NCBI RefSeq assembly: GCF_900537115.1 | Contig: NZ_UNRG01000001.1 | Coordinates: 63,121 to 127,120, forward strand | Length of the DNA stretch: 64,000 nt | Direction: 5' to 3' | From: Arthrobacter sp. Alg241-R88 | GTDB lineage: Bacteria > Actinomycetota > Actinomycetes > Actinomycetales > Micrococcaceae | Shown: piece after piece, positions 7,900-16,170 of the stretch | How the letters are laid out: the number at the start of each line of letters is the position of its first letter | Numbering within the stretch: the stretch's first letter is position 1 | Program-made: the position numbers and the translations under genes | Notes under the pieces: generated by a model | The model's input: only the letters and a program-made list of their open reading frames with translations | Told to the model about the DNA's origin: nothing | Databases searched by the model: none

Positions 7900-8214
7900 C
7901 TAGACGATGGTCTTGTTGCTGCGCCGGCGATTCCAGATGAAGATCACGATGAGCGTCAGCAGGATGACCCCGCCGATGACCCACGGCGTGTTGTCTGTGC
8001 GGGTCGACTCATTCTGGGCCGACTCGCCGGTTCCGGGATTGGCCGGGCCGGTGGAGGCGGTATCCCCGGGAGAAGGCGTGGGAGATGCCGCGGAGAGCGC
8101 AACGGTGGTCCCCGCACTGTCAGCGGGCATCGAGGCGTGGGCGGCGCCGATTGAAAGTGCCGGTGCGGCAAGCAGCAGCAGGGCTGCCAAGGCAGTTCGC
8201 AAAAGTGCTTTCAT
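7900..8214 (-). CDS. small secreted/membrane-anchored protein
   Basis: 104 residues from ATG 8214, preceded by AGGAGAA; the longer frame to 8277 has no binding site. Residues 1-28 form a signal peptide (basic start MKALLRT, hydrophobic core, AHAS cleavage region). Then comes a Ser/Thr/Pro/Gly-rich extracellular linker, and residues 78-97 (TPWVIGGVILLTLIVIFIW) form a membrane segment followed by RRRSNK as a positive cytoplasmic tail. This gives a type I topology with a low-complexity ectodomain. No LPXTG sorting motif is present. I do not recognise a family. It sits tail-to-tail with glxK and head-on with no obvious partner. Confidence 0.75.
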   Translation of the reverse strand: MKALLRTALAALLLLAAPALSIGAAHASMPADSAGTTVALSAASPTPSPGDTASTGPANPGTGESAQNESTRTDNTPWVIGGVILLTLIVIFIWNRRRSNKTIV

Positions 8215-8358
8215 AGGGTTCTCCTGTCGGTTGTCAGCGGCTGGTTGTCCGGCCGCGTGGCTGGTATCGGGACACATGGTGTAGCTGGGCGGGAACGCGG
8301 GTCATGGCTTTCCGTGGCGGGTCCAGGAGGCGCAGGGCTGCCCTGTGCGGGTTTCCAG

Positions 8359-8856
8359 TTACCTGGCCGCTTCAGCCCGCTTGTTCAGGTGGATGGGGAC
8401 GTAAACCAGCAGGACCACCATCACGGCCATCAGTGCTCCGCCGGCAGTGAGGCCGGCCGAGCGTCCGGCGGTCACGTCAAAGACCAGGGCGGCAGTGCCG
8501 GCGCTCAGCAGCGCGATTCCGCCAAGGGTGATCTTGGCGATGGTGTCCCCACTGGCAACCAGGGTTTCCTTGAGCCGTTTCCGGAAAAGCCGCCGGTGGA
8601 CACTCACGGGCAAAAGGATGAGCGCCGTGGTCAGTGCAGCGATCACCACGTTCGTCAGGTAGAGGACAATCTGGAAGTCATCAAGGTCTTCAAACCGCTC
8701 CTGGAAGGGCAGTGTCAGCAGGAAGCCGGCCAGGATCTGCACGCCCATCTGCAGCACCCGCATCTCCTGGAGCAGTTCAGCCCAGTTACGGTCCAGCTGC
8801 TCCTCGCGGGTCTCATTCCTGCCCGTCCGGCCGGTGTAATCCTCCACATCCGACAT
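8359..8856 (-). CDS. DUF6328 family membrane protein
   Basis: 165 residues from ATG 8856 with GGAGA upstream. After a charged N-terminus (ETREEQLDRNWAELLQEMRVLQMGVQILAGFLLTLPF) there are four hydrophobic helices at about 37-50, 65-83, 108-127 and 132-153. The RNWAELLQEMRVLQTGxQILxGFLLxLPF pattern is that of the DUF6328 family, common in Actinobacteria and of unknown role. The much longer minus-strand frame up to 10524 is a shadow of other genes and is not a real fusion. It is divergent from the YghA-like dehydrogenase over 210 bases that include a TAAG-N4-CTGA site, so both may answer to the same stress signal. Confidence 0.85.
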   Translation of the reverse strand: MSDVEDYTGRTGRNETREEQLDRNWAELLQEMRVLQMGVQILAGFLLTLPFQERFEDLDDFQIVLYLTNVVIAALTTALILLPVSVHRRLFRKRLKETLVASGDTIAKITLGGIALLSAGTAALVFDVTAGRSAGLTAGGALMAVMVVLLVYVPIHLNKRAEAAR

Positions 8857-8951
8857 TGCCTCTCCTTCCCACCTCATCCTGGCCTTGGCTACCTTTCTAC
8901 TCCCCAGGTACCCAGAAACCGGGACAACGTTGCGCCGCCGCCCACATTTGA

Positions 8952-8963
8952 TAAGTTTACTGA
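8952..8963. promoter_or_regulatory. TAAG-N4-CTGA site 2
   Basis: TAAGTTTACTGA in the divergent region between the DUF6328 gene (96 bases away) and the YghA-like dehydrogenase (104 bases away). It matches the spacing and half-sites of the sites at 4826, 28383 and 59421. Confidence 0.42.
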
Positions 8964-9066
8964 TTATTCGCACGGAACGGTGGACTTTGCTCCGCCGGCC
9001 GGGATAGCTTCGAAGGGCCGGTGCACGGCGGGGCCTTCGGAAACCGACAGAGTGAGTAGGCGGACT

Positions 9067-9966
9067 ATGAGCGACACGGACAAGCAGACAGACCAGCCGA
9101 AGGATCCCCGGGGCGGCTACCACGCGGGCCCGTTCCCGGAGCAGGAGCAGAAGCAGCCCGGCCTGACGGCGCCCATGGAGCCGAAACCAGACCACGGCGA
9201 ACTCAGCTATGAGGGGCACGGAAAGCTGCAGGGCAAGGCCGCACTCATTACGGGCGGGGATTCGGGCATCGGCAAGGCCGCAGCCATCGCCTTCGCCCGT
9301 GAGGGTGCCGACGTTGCCATCTCCTACCTTCCCGAAGAGGAGGAGGATGCCCAGGACACCGCGGACTGGATCCGTAAGGCGGGCCAGCGGGTCCTCCTCT
9401 TTGCCGGTGACGGCCGGGAAGAGGAGTTCAGCACCCGGATCGCCAACGAAACGGCGGCCGAGTTCGGCCGCCTCGATGTGGTGGTGCTGAACGCGGCATA
9501 CCAGAAGAACCGCGAGAGCCTGGAGTCGTTGCCCACGGAGGAATTCGACCGGGTCTTCAAGACCAACCTGTACTCGCTGCTGTGGACGGCGCGGGCGGCC
9601 GTGCCCCACCTGAAGGCCGGTGCCTCGATCATCACCACGGCTTCCATCCAGGCTTTCAACCCTTCGCCCGGGCTCATTGACTACGCGATGACCAAGGCGG
9701 CCCAAGTGGCGTTCACGAAAGCACTGGCACAGGAGCTTGGCCCCAAGGGAATCCGCGTTAACGCCGTGGCTCCCGGCCCAATCTGGACCCCGCTGATTCC
9801 GGCCACCGAATGGCCTGAAAAGCTCCCCAAGTTCGGCCAGGACACACCGCTGGAACGGGCAGGCCAGCCGGCCGAGCTTGCCGCGGCCTACGTCCTGCTG
9901 GCCTCGGAAGACGGGTCCTACATCTCGGGGGCCGTACTGCCGGTCACCGGCGGTAAGGGGCTCTGA
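9067..9966 (+). CDS. short-chain dehydrogenase, YghA/YdaD (general stress protein 39) type
   Basis: 299 residues from ATG 9067; the upstream extension to 8245 is a shadow of the minus-strand genes. A 45-residue N-terminal arm (GGYHAGPFPEQEQKQPG and onward) precedes the Rossmann fold, as in E. coli YghA/AhrA and B. subtilis YdaD. Cofactor loop TGGDSGIGKAAAIAFAREGADVAISYLP, catalytic Ser in TTASIQAF, and Tyr-Lys in DYAMTKAAQ. Family members reduce aldehydes or ketones with NADPH, and YdaD is a SigB general-stress protein; the substrate here is unknown. Unlike the dehydrogenase at 5849, the Gly motif is standard. It is followed after 49 bases by the acidic protein gene. Confidence 0.92.
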   Translation: MSDTDKQTDQPKDPRGGYHAGPFPEQEQKQPGLTAPMEPKPDHGELSYEGHGKLQGKAALITGGDSGIGKAAAIAFAREGADVAISYLPEEEEDAQDTADWIRKAGQRVLLFAGDGREEEFSTRIANETAAEFGRLDVVVLNAAYQKNRESLESLPTEEFDRVFKTNLYSLLWTARAAVPHLKAGASIITTASIQAFNPSPGLIDYAMTKAAQVAFTKALAQELGPKGIRVNAVAPGPIWTPLIPATEWPEKLPKFGQDTPLERAGQPAELAAAYVLLASEDGSYISGAVLPVTGGKGL

Positions 9967-10015
9967 GCAGCCACCCCCGCAGTTCAATTTCATCCCACGC
10001 ACACCAGGAGGAACC

Positions 10016-10387
10016 ATGACGCAGGAAAACCAGCACGCCCAGCCGGAAACGGACCCGGGCGGATACGGCACTCCCACCGCCGAGCAGGAACTGGGCGGGG
10101 CACAGGCCTCCGCCGGTGGCTCGGACACCGGCAGTACGGGCGACTCGGGCAGCGTCGGCACGAACGAACCGCAGTCCGGTACCAGTGAGGATCCGGTGCC
10201 GCGCGACGTGGACCTTCCCTCCGGTGAGGCTGAGCTGGATGAAGGCAACGATGACTCCCGGGGGTCTGCCCCGGTGTCCTCCGAGCCCGGGCAGGAAGCC
10301 GCCGGCATCCCGGACGGCAGCGGCAATGACCTGCCGGAGGAGAAATCACCCAACGACGACGGCGGTGAAAGCTTCGACGCCGGGTAA
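10016..10387 (+). CDS. acidic low-complexity protein
   Basis: 123 residues from ATG 10016 behind a strong CAGGAGG site. Composition is dominated by Gly, Ser, Asp, Glu and Pro with no aromatic core (GGSDTGSTGDSGSVGTN, DEGNDDSRGS, EEKSPNDDGGES), so it is predicted fully disordered, soluble and strongly acidic. I recognise no family. Its position 49 bases after the stress-type dehydrogenase and before a perfect terminator suggests the two form one transcript; a hydration or desiccation-type protective role is only a guess. Confidence 0.72.
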   Translation: MTQENQHAQPETDPGGYGTPTAEQELGGAQASAGGSDTGSTGDSGSVGTNEPQSGTSEDPVPRDVDLPSGEAELDEGNDDSRGSAPVSSEPGQEAAGIPDGSGNDLPEEKSPNDDGGESFDAG

Positions 10388-10427
10388 CCGCTTGGGTGTC
10401 CCGTCGGAGGGCGGTGCACCCACCCCT

Positions 10428-10471
10428 GAAGGCCTCCGCCCCTGCCGGGATGGCAGCGGGCGGAGGCCTTC
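10428..10471 (+). terminator. terminator hairpin after the acidic protein gene
   Basis: GAAGGCCTCCGCCC (10428-10441) and GGGCGGAGGCCTTC (10458-10471): a perfect 14-bp stem with a 16-base loop, 40 bases after the stop codon. There is no T-tract, as is common for actinobacterial terminators. Confidence 0.7.
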
Positions 10472-10560
10472 GCCGTGCCCGGGCATACATTCCGGTGATG
10501 TGGGTACAGAACCAGCGAACCCATTCACTATCAATGCCGAGGCGGCGCCAGGAGGTGGCT

Positions 10561-11460
10561 GTGAGCAGGAGATCATCAGAACAGTGGGCACGGCGTGTTG
10601 AGGTGCCGGACAGTGTGGCAGTTGACGTGCTCGTTCCCACCTGCAACCGCCCGGCAGAACTGGCCGTGACCCTGGCCGGCCTGGCAGGGCAGGCTGACCC
10701 AGCATTCCGTGTGGTGGTGAGCGACCAGTCCACTGATACTCCTGGTTGGGAACATCCTGCAGCCGCGGCGATGGTGCGGGTCCTCGAAGCCCAGGGCCGC
10801 CCGGTCACGTTGCTCCGCCACCTGCCGCGGCGGGGATTGGCCGAGCACCGCCAGTACCTGCTGGATCAGTCGACGGCGGAGAAGTGCCTTTTCCTTGACG
10901 ATGACGTTTGGTTGGAGCCGGGCGCCCTGGAGCGGCTCAGCCGGGCACTGGACGAACTGGACTGCGGTTTTGTGGGGATGGCTCCCCAGGGACTGTCCTA
11001 CCTCGATGACAGGCGGCCGGAGCAAACAGCAGGCTTTGAAGCGTGGGATGGCCCTGTGACGGCGGAACGCATCCGGCCGGGGGCCCCCGGCTTTGATCGC
11101 TGGCCGCTTCATAGCGCCGCCAACCTCAGCCATCTCAGCGCTGACCTGTCCCTGGAACCGGGGGAGTGGGTGCCTTACCGCGTGGCCTGGCTCGGGGGAT
11201 GCGTGCTCTACCGGCGGGAAGCCCTGAACGCTGCAGGCGGCTTCGCCTTCTGGACCAGCCTTCCCGTTGACCACGCGGGGGAGGACGTCGTGGCCCAATG
11301 GCAGGTCATGGAAAGGTATGGCGCCGCTGGCATCCTGCCCTCCGGAGCCGTCCATCTGGAGTCCCCCACCACGGTCACGGACCGCCGGGTGGAGGCCTAC
11401 GACGTCGTCCTAAGCGCACATTCACAGGCGTACTCAGGAAACACCGCAGCCGCGGACTAG
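10561..11460 (+). CDS. family 2 glycosyltransferase
   Basis: 299 residues from GTG 10561, chosen because AGGAGG lies seven bases upstream; the ATG at 10396 would start inside the terminator hairpin. The GT-A fold is shown by VDVLVPTCNRPAELAVTLAGL, the VVVSDQSTD nucleotide-sugar region and the metal-binding DDD in CLFLDDDVWLEPGAL, with a later GGCVLYRREAL acceptor-side segment and ED in DHAGEDVVAQ as the likely base. No membrane helices, so cytosolic or peripheral. Donor and acceptor are not inferable. It stands alone rather than in a polysaccharide cluster, with the GAF-ANTAR gene 102 bases downstream. Confidence 0.88.
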   Translation: MSRRSSEQWARRVEVPDSVAVDVLVPTCNRPAELAVTLAGLAGQADPAFRVVVSDQSTDTPGWEHPAAAAMVRVLEAQGRPVTLLRHLPRRGLAEHRQYLLDQSTAEKCLFLDDDVWLEPGALERLSRALDELDCGFVGMAPQGLSYLDDRRPEQTAGFEAWDGPVTAERIRPGAPGFDRWPLHSAANLSHLSADLSLEPGEWVPYRVAWLGGCVLYRREALNAAGGFAFWTSLPVDHAGEDVVAQWQVMERYGAAGILPSGAVHLESPTTVTDRRVEAYDVVLSAHSQAYSGNTAAAD

Positions 11461-11562
11461 GCAACCAAACGCGCTGCCCCTCCCGCCCGCAGGGTGGGCG
11501 ACGTATTCTTTAAAAATCGAGGTTTTGCAGTAGGCCGACGCGCTCAACAAAGGCGTGGGAAC

Positions 11563-12423
11563 ATGGCCGCTGAACCCACAGGGCAGGTTGGCTGGGGACC
11601 GCTTCCAATGCCCCCGGAGCCGGTTTTCGACAGTAAGGACGTCGAGACCTACCTCTGGGAAGTTACGCATGATTTTATGGCGGACATCAAGGGCGAAGGC
11701 CGCGGTATCGTCTGGGCAGCCACCCTCTTCCGCCTGGGAAAAGGGCACACCATTGCTGCCAGCGCGGAGCAAGCACGCGAAGCGGACCGGGAACAGTGTT
11801 CCTTTGCTGACGGACCAGTCATCGAGGCCCTGCGGACCGGCGAATTCGTGCTGCTGTCCGACGTCAGCCGGGACCGGCGTTGGCCCGGGTACGCGAGCGC
11901 GGCCGCAAGCCATGGTGTCCAGTCGCTCCTGTCAGTCCCCATCGTGGCCGAGGGCGGGACCAGCGCCGCCATCAACCTGTACGCGTCCTCACCCCATGCC
12001 TTCACCAGTGATGACCTTCTCCGAATCCGGAGCTACGTTCAGCAGGTGGCCCGTGCGCTGCGGGTGGTAGTCCGGGTGGCGGAGCGCGCGGAAGCGACGG
12101 CGGGCCTCGCCGTCGCCCAGAGCTCCCTGGTCCTGGTGGACCTGGCGGTGCGGAGCCTCATGGACGAGTACGGCCTCTCGCGCGAGGGCGCCCTGCGGTT
12201 CCTGCAGCGGGAGGCGTCGCACCACGAGCTGGGGCTCCGTGATGCAGCACTGACCATCGTTGCGCCGGTCTCCGGCAGGGATCCTGCCGGGCCACGGAGG
12301 GAGGCCTTCGAAGACGTCGAGGACTTCCGCCTGGTGGCGCCGGCGGAACTGGACCAGCCGCTTGAGGCAGTCGCGGCACCGGAAACGGATCCATCCCCAA
12401 GGGCGAGAGGACGGCGGTCATGA
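11563..12423 (+). CDS. GAF-ANTAR RNA-binding antiterminator regulator
   Basis: 286 residues from ATG 11563; ATG 11494 is further upstream without a clear binding site. Residues 35-180 form a GAF domain (FADGPVIEALRTGEFVLLSDVSRDRRWPGYA, SLLSVPIV, AAINLYAS). Residues 190-245 match an ANTAR three-helix RNA-binding domain (AQSSLVLVDLAVRSLMDEYGLSREGALRFLQREASHHELGLRDAA). Such proteins bind paired hexanucleotide hairpins in nascent RNA and block termination; the target is not visible nearby. The C-terminal 40 residues are disordered. The stop overlaps the start of the SGNH hydrolase gene by 4 bases (ATGA), so the two are translationally coupled. Confidence 0.9.
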   Translation: MAAEPTGQVGWGPLPMPPEPVFDSKDVETYLWEVTHDFMADIKGEGRGIVWAATLFRLGKGHTIAASAEQAREADREQCSFADGPVIEALRTGEFVLLSDVSRDRRWPGYASAAASHGVQSLLSVPIVAEGGTSAAINLYASSPHAFTSDDLLRIRSYVQQVARALRVVVRVAERAEATAGLAVAQSSLVLVDLAVRSLMDEYGLSREGALRFLQREASHHELGLRDAALTIVAPVSGRDPAGPRREAFEDVEDFRLVAPAELDQPLEAVAAPETDPSPRARGRRS

Positions 12424-13391
12424 CTATCCACCAGCAGGAGACGTGGCCAGGACGGCCGCCGGCAGCACGGCACCCCTGGCACCGCTTCGTAGCCCTCGGC
12501 GACTCCTACACCGAAGGGGTGGGCGACCCCGAGCCCCTCAGCATCGGCGGACTCCGGGGCTGGGCTGACCGGGCGGCGGAGGAACTCAGCGTTGGCCAGC
12601 GTGACTTCGCCTATGCCAATCTTGCCGTGCGAGGGCTGGTGCTCCAGGAGATCCTGGACCGGCAGCTGGAGCCGGCCCTGGCCCTCAAACCGGACCTGGT
12701 GGGAATGTCCGGCGGCGGAAACGATGTTGTTTTCCACCGGGGCGATCCCGACAAGCTGGCCGAGAAGATGGACCAGGCGGTGGGTTTGCTGGCCGAAACC
12801 GGCGCCACGGTCCTGCTGTTCGCCGGACCGGACTGGGGAAGCACGCCGGTGTTTAGCCAGATCCGGGGAAGGCTGGCCATCTACAACGAACACCTCCACA
12901 CCATCGGACTGCGCCATCACGCCGTGATGGTGGACCTGTGGTGCCTGCCGGCGCTCCACGACGCCAGGATGTGGGACAGGGACCGGCTCCACCTTTCGCC
13001 GCTGGGCCACCAGGCCGTCGCCATTGCCACCCTGGACGCGCTGGGAGTACCGCACTCGCTCAAGGCCCTGCAGCCGCGGCCGGTCCCATCCCATGGCTGG
13101 ACGCAGGCCAGGGCGGAAGACCTGATCTGGGCCAGGCAATACCTGTTTCCGTGGGTCCTGCGGCGGCTCCGGCCCCGGCCTGAGTCCCTGGCCGCAAAGA
13201 GGCCGCAGGCCGGCCCGGTCTTCGGCGTTGGCCTCCCTGGTCCGTTCCCTCCCGGCCACCCAGCCGGGAGCATGGCGCCGGACAGCCTGGGGGATGCGAT
13301 GACGAGGATCGGTGGCGGGACCGCGGGCACGGCAATGCTGGAGGGCGGGGCGGAGCGGGAGGACGTGGATGAATCCGGTGAAGTCGCCTAG
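12420..13391 (+). CDS. SGNH/GDSL family hydrolase
   Basis: 323 residues. Block I with the nucleophile is FVALGDSYTEGVGD (Ser near residue 29), block III is GMSGGGNDVVF (oxyanion Asn), and block V is DRLHLSPLGHQAVA (catalytic Asp and His), so the triad is complete. The family comprises esterases and lipases of wide specificity. No signal peptide is evident, so cytosolic. The last 80 residues are Pro/Gly-rich without conserved blocks. It starts within the stop of the GAF-ANTAR gene and ends 9 bases from the convergent uracil permease. Confidence 0.9.
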   Translation: MTIHQQETWPGRPPAARHPWHRFVALGDSYTEGVGDPEPLSIGGLRGWADRAAEELSVGQRDFAYANLAVRGLVLQEILDRQLEPALALKPDLVGMSGGGNDVVFHRGDPDKLAEKMDQAVGLLAETGATVLLFAGPDWGSTPVFSQIRGRLAIYNEHLHTIGLRHHAVMVDLWCLPALHDARMWDRDRLHLSPLGHQAVAIATLDALGVPHSLKALQPRPVPSHGWTQARAEDLIWARQYLFPWVLRRLRPRPESLAAKRPQAGPVFGVGLPGPFPPGHPAGSMAPDSLGDAMTRIGGGTAGTAMLEGGAEREDVDESGEVA

Positions 13392-13400
13392 CTCGTTGGC

Positions 13401-14747
13401 CTAACGCTTCTTCGGTGACCGCTTGGCGTTCATCGTTGCCTTGGCTGCAGGCGGCAGCCCAGCCTGTTCTGTCTCGGGGTCCGCCACCGTTCCCCTGGCC
13501 TTCGCGATGGCCTTCATGCCGTGGTAAATGACCAGGGCGGCGGCTGAACCGAGTGCGATGCCCGTGAACGTGAGGTCGCCGATGGTCCACGTGTAGTCCG
13601 CGATGCCGATAATCAGGGCAACGGCGGCAGTGGTGAGGTTTACCGGGTTGGAGAAGTTCACCTTGTTCTGTACCCAGATCTTCACGCCCAGGATGCCGAT
13701 CATGCCGTACAGCATGGTGGCGGCGCCGCCCAGTACCCCCGGCGGAACAGTGGCGATGAGCTCCCCGAATTTGGGGGAGAAGCTCAGCAGGATGGCGAAG
13801 ACGCCTGCCACCCAATAGGCCGCCGTCGAATAGACCTTGGTGGCGGCCATAACGCCGATGTTCTCGGCATAGGTGGTGGTGCCGGAACCGCCGCCGAAGC
13901 CGGCCAGGACGGTGGCGGCGCCGTCAGCCATAAGCGCACGTCCGGAGACGCCGTCGAGGTTCTGGCCCGTCATGGCTGCTACGGACTTCACATGGCCGAT
14001 GTTCTCGGCAACCAGCACCAGTACAACGGGCACGAACAGGCCCAGGACGCCCACATGGAACTCCGGGGTCTGGAACTGCGGCAGGCCCACCCAGGCGGCT
14101 GCCTCCATCTTGTCGTAGCTCACCTCGCCCCGGAGCATGGCCACGAGGTAGCCCACCACCACACCCACGAGGATGCTGACGCGGCCCAGGATGCCGCGGA
14201 ACAGGACGCTGACCAGGATGATGGTGGCCAGGGTAACGACGGCGGTGACGGGGGCGGCGTCGAAATTATTCTTCGCTGCGGGGGCAAGGTTGAGTCCGAT
14301 CAGCGCCACGATGGCGCCGGTAACGATGGGCGGCATGAGCCGGTTGATCCAGCCTGCTCCGAACTTCTGCACAATGGCTCCCACGATGGCCAGCGCCGCG
14401 CCGGCCAGGACCACTCCGCCCAGGGCGCCGGGCACGCCGAACTGTTGCTGGGACGCCGTGATGGGGGCGATGAACGCGAAGCTTGAGCCGAGGTAGCTGG
14501 GCACACGGCCCTTAGTGATTACCAGGAACAGCAGCGTGCCGATGCCCGAGAAGAACAAAGTGGTGGCCGGGGGCATCCCGGTGATGATGGGCACCAGGAA
14601 GGTGGCGCCGAACATCGCCACCACGTGCTGCATGCCCACGCCGATGGTCAGCGGCCAGGCCAGCCGCTCGTCCGGGGCCACCACGTGGCCCGGCTTGATG
14701 GACTTGCCGGTGCCGTGCAGCTTCCACTTGATTCCGAGCATGCTCAT
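13401..14747 (-). CDS. uraA: uracil/xanthine permease (NCS2)
   Basis: 448 residues, polytopic with about 12-14 hydrophobic segments. The N-terminal DERLAWPLTIGVGMQHVVAMFGATFLVP, VPSYLGSSFAFIAP, the substrate-site helix with VAENIGHVKSV and the GFGGGSGTTTYAENIGVMAATK segment are diagnostic of NCS2 nucleobase:proton symporters of the UraA branch. It imports uracil or a related base across the cytoplasmic membrane. GAAAGG lies 12 bases before ATG 14747. Divergent from the RutE-like reductase, which handles the end product of uracil breakdown; this pairing supports uracil over xanthine as substrate. The C-terminus is short and basic (NAKRSPKKR). Confidence 0.92.
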   Translation of the reverse strand: MSMLGIKWKLHGTGKSIKPGHVVAPDERLAWPLTIGVGMQHVVAMFGATFLVPIITGMPPATTLFFSGIGTLLFLVITKGRVPSYLGSSFAFIAPITASQQQFGVPGALGGVVLAGAALAIVGAIVQKFGAGWINRLMPPIVTGAIVALIGLNLAPAAKNNFDAAPVTAVVTLATIILVSVLFRGILGRVSILVGVVVGYLVAMLRGEVSYDKMEAAAWVGLPQFQTPEFHVGVLGLFVPVVLVLVAENIGHVKSVAAMTGQNLDGVSGRALMADGAATVLAGFGGGSGTTTYAENIGVMAATKVYSTAAYWVAGVFAILLSFSPKFGELIATVPPGVLGGAATMLYGMIGILGVKIWVQNKVNFSNPVNLTTAAVALIIGIADYTWTIGDLTFTGIALGSAAALVIYHGMKAIAKARGTVADPETEQAGLPPAAKATMNAKRSPKKR

Positions 14748-14877
14748 GGGTGGGGGCCTTTCAAAGGGGTGCCGGGGGCGAAGATCGCAACTTGCTCCAG
14801 AATACCGCCCACCTTTTATGCCGGTCAGCTGTGCCCAACGTCACCTGCCGTCACGGGAAGAGGACCTGACTACTTGA

Positions 14878-14887
14878 AGTTGCAACT
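14878..14887. promoter_or_regulatory. AGTTGCAACT palindrome in the uraA/rutE divergent region
   Basis: Perfect 10-base palindrome AGTTGCAACT, 55 bases before the RutE-like start; MarR-type operators often have this length. The related GCAACTTGC occurs at 14787-14795. Confidence 0.35.
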
Positions 14888-14942
14888 ATGGAAAGCAACG
14901 AGGCCGCCCCAGCAGCGGGGAGGCGCAGCGAAAGGTAAGCCC

Positions 14943-15548
14943 ATGACCATTGCCCACGAAGAAGCAGTCATCGATTCGGCCGCCGTCGACGCCATCTTCG
15001 CCCAGGCCCGCACCGCCAACTCCTTCACCGGAGAGGTGACCGACGAGCAGGCCCAGGCGATCTACGAACTCACCAAGTTTGGCCCCACAGCCTTCAACTC
15101 CCAGCCCCTGCGCGTCACGTACGTCCGCTCGGACGAGGCCCGCGCCAAGCTGGTGGACGCCCTGATGCCCGGAAACCGTGCCAAGACCGCTTCCGCCCCG
15201 CTGGTAGCCATCCTCAGCTACGACACCGATTGGGCCGGGCAGTGGGACAACTTCCTCCCCGGCTACAACGCTCCGAAGGCCATGTACGACGCCAACCCGG
15301 AATTGGCTGCCGCTACGGGCAACAACAACGCCCACCTGCAGGCCGGCTACTTCATCCTGGCCGTCCGCTCCCTCGGGTTCGCAGCCGGCCCCATGACCGG
15401 CGCTGACTTCGGTGCCATCGATGCCGCTTTCTTCCCCGCGGGTGACCAGAAAAGCTTCCTGGTGGTCAACATCGGCCAGCCGGCCGAGGACGCCTGGGGC
15501 GAAGCCAAGCCCAAGTTCTCCTACGAGGATGTAGTCCGTACCGTCTAA
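14943..15548 (+). CDS. rutE: malonic semialdehyde reductase, RutE-type nitroreductase family
   Basis: 201 residues from ATG 14943 with GAAAGG upstream. The FMN-binding nitroreductase fold shows FGPTAFNSQPLRVTYVRSDEAR at the N-terminus and AGYFILAVRSLGFAAGPMTGAD in the centre, plus the ANPELAAATGNNNAHLQ segment; this combination is typical of RutE/HadB-like proteins. RutE reduces malonic semialdehyde to 3-hydroxypropionate with NAD(P)H in the Rut pyrimidine pathway. No other rut genes are present in the window, so the gene could also act on other small aldehydes or nitro compounds. The divergent uracil permease makes the pyrimidine role more likely. Confidence 0.87.
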   Translation: MTIAHEEAVIDSAAVDAIFAQARTANSFTGEVTDEQAQAIYELTKFGPTAFNSQPLRVTYVRSDEARAKLVDALMPGNRAKTASAPLVAILSYDTDWAGQWDNFLPGYNAPKAMYDANPELAAATGNNNAHLQAGYFILAVRSLGFAAGPMTGADFGAIDAAFFPAGDQKSFLVVNIGQPAEDAWGEAKPKFSYEDVVRTV

Positions 15549-15559
15549 TCCCCCCCCGG

Positions 15560-15649
15560 ACGCTCTCTCACTTAATGCGTCATTTCGGCCATCGCTCTCT
15601 CCCCCGTGAGAGAGCGATGGCGTTTAAGGCGCATTATGTGAGAGAGCGT
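15560..15649. repeat. 90-base nested palindromic element
   Basis: Outer arms 15560-15579 and 15630-15649 (20 bases, one mismatch) enclose inner arms 15588-15601 and 15608-15621 (14 bp perfect, 6-base loop). CGCTCTCTC occurs four times in alternating orientation. It lies between the RutE-like stop and the 2H phosphoesterase start. The AT-poor stem with no T-tract is unlike a simple terminator. Confidence 0.85.
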
Positions 15650-15678
15650 TGGTGTCAGGGCGGTGGGAGACTGGGCTG

Positions 15679-16170
15679 ATGCGGAACCTTATCCTGGTTG
15701 CCTTCGTCGAGCCCGTGGCGGACGGGCTGGTTTTCCCGCGGACGCACTGGCCCCTGCACATCACGCTTGTGAGGTTCGACGTCGGCACTGCTGACTTGGC
15801 CGAACGGGCGGCAGTCCTCGCGGCGCCGTACGCCGGGGCAGCCTTGGGCGCCCCCCTCACGGTGGGGGCGGACGCCGGTTTCGGCCGGAACGGTTTGGTG
15901 CCCGTCAGCCTCATCCAACCTCAGCCGGACCTGCAGGCCCTGCATGAGCAGCTGGTCACCGCCGCCGAGAGCCTTGGCGGCAAGATCCTCACGCCGGCGC
16001 ACACAATGTCGGGTTACCGGCCGCACGTTTCACACCACGGGGCCAAGCGCCTGAACCCGGGCGACGCCGTCGTGCTTGACCGGATCGCCTTGGTGGACAT
16101 GGCGCCGGACGGTGACCGCACCGTCCGGCGTGTCCTGCGGCTGTGGAGTCTGGACGAAGCGCCCGGCTAG
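15679..16170 (+). CDS. 2H phosphoesterase (2'-5' RNA ligase-like)
   Basis: 163 residues from ATG 15679. Two H-x-T/S motifs define the 2H superfamily: HITLVRF near residue 36 and HVSHHG near residue 117, each preceded by a hydrophobic strand. Bacterial members act on 2',3'-cyclic phosphates or 2'-5' RNA links; the substrate is not evident. The protein is shorter than ThpR (about 175). It starts 29 bases after the nested palindromic element. The stop TAG shares a CTAG with the stop of the convergent pgm gene (4-base overlap), leaving no room for a separate terminator. Confidence 0.82.
   Translation: MRNLILVAFVEPVADGLVFPRTHWPLHITLVRFDVGTADLAERAAVLAAPYAGAALGAPLTVGADAGFGRNGLVPVSLIQPQPDLQALHEQLVTAAESLGGKILTPAHTMSGYRPHVSHHGAKRLNPGDAVVLDRIALVDMAPDGDRTVRRVLRLWSLDEAPG

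Noticed and set aside
8359..10524. Minus-strand open frame of 721 codons
   Set aside because: Only the last 165 codons (start 8856) have family character and a binding site; the rest is antisense to a dehydrogenase and a disordered protein.
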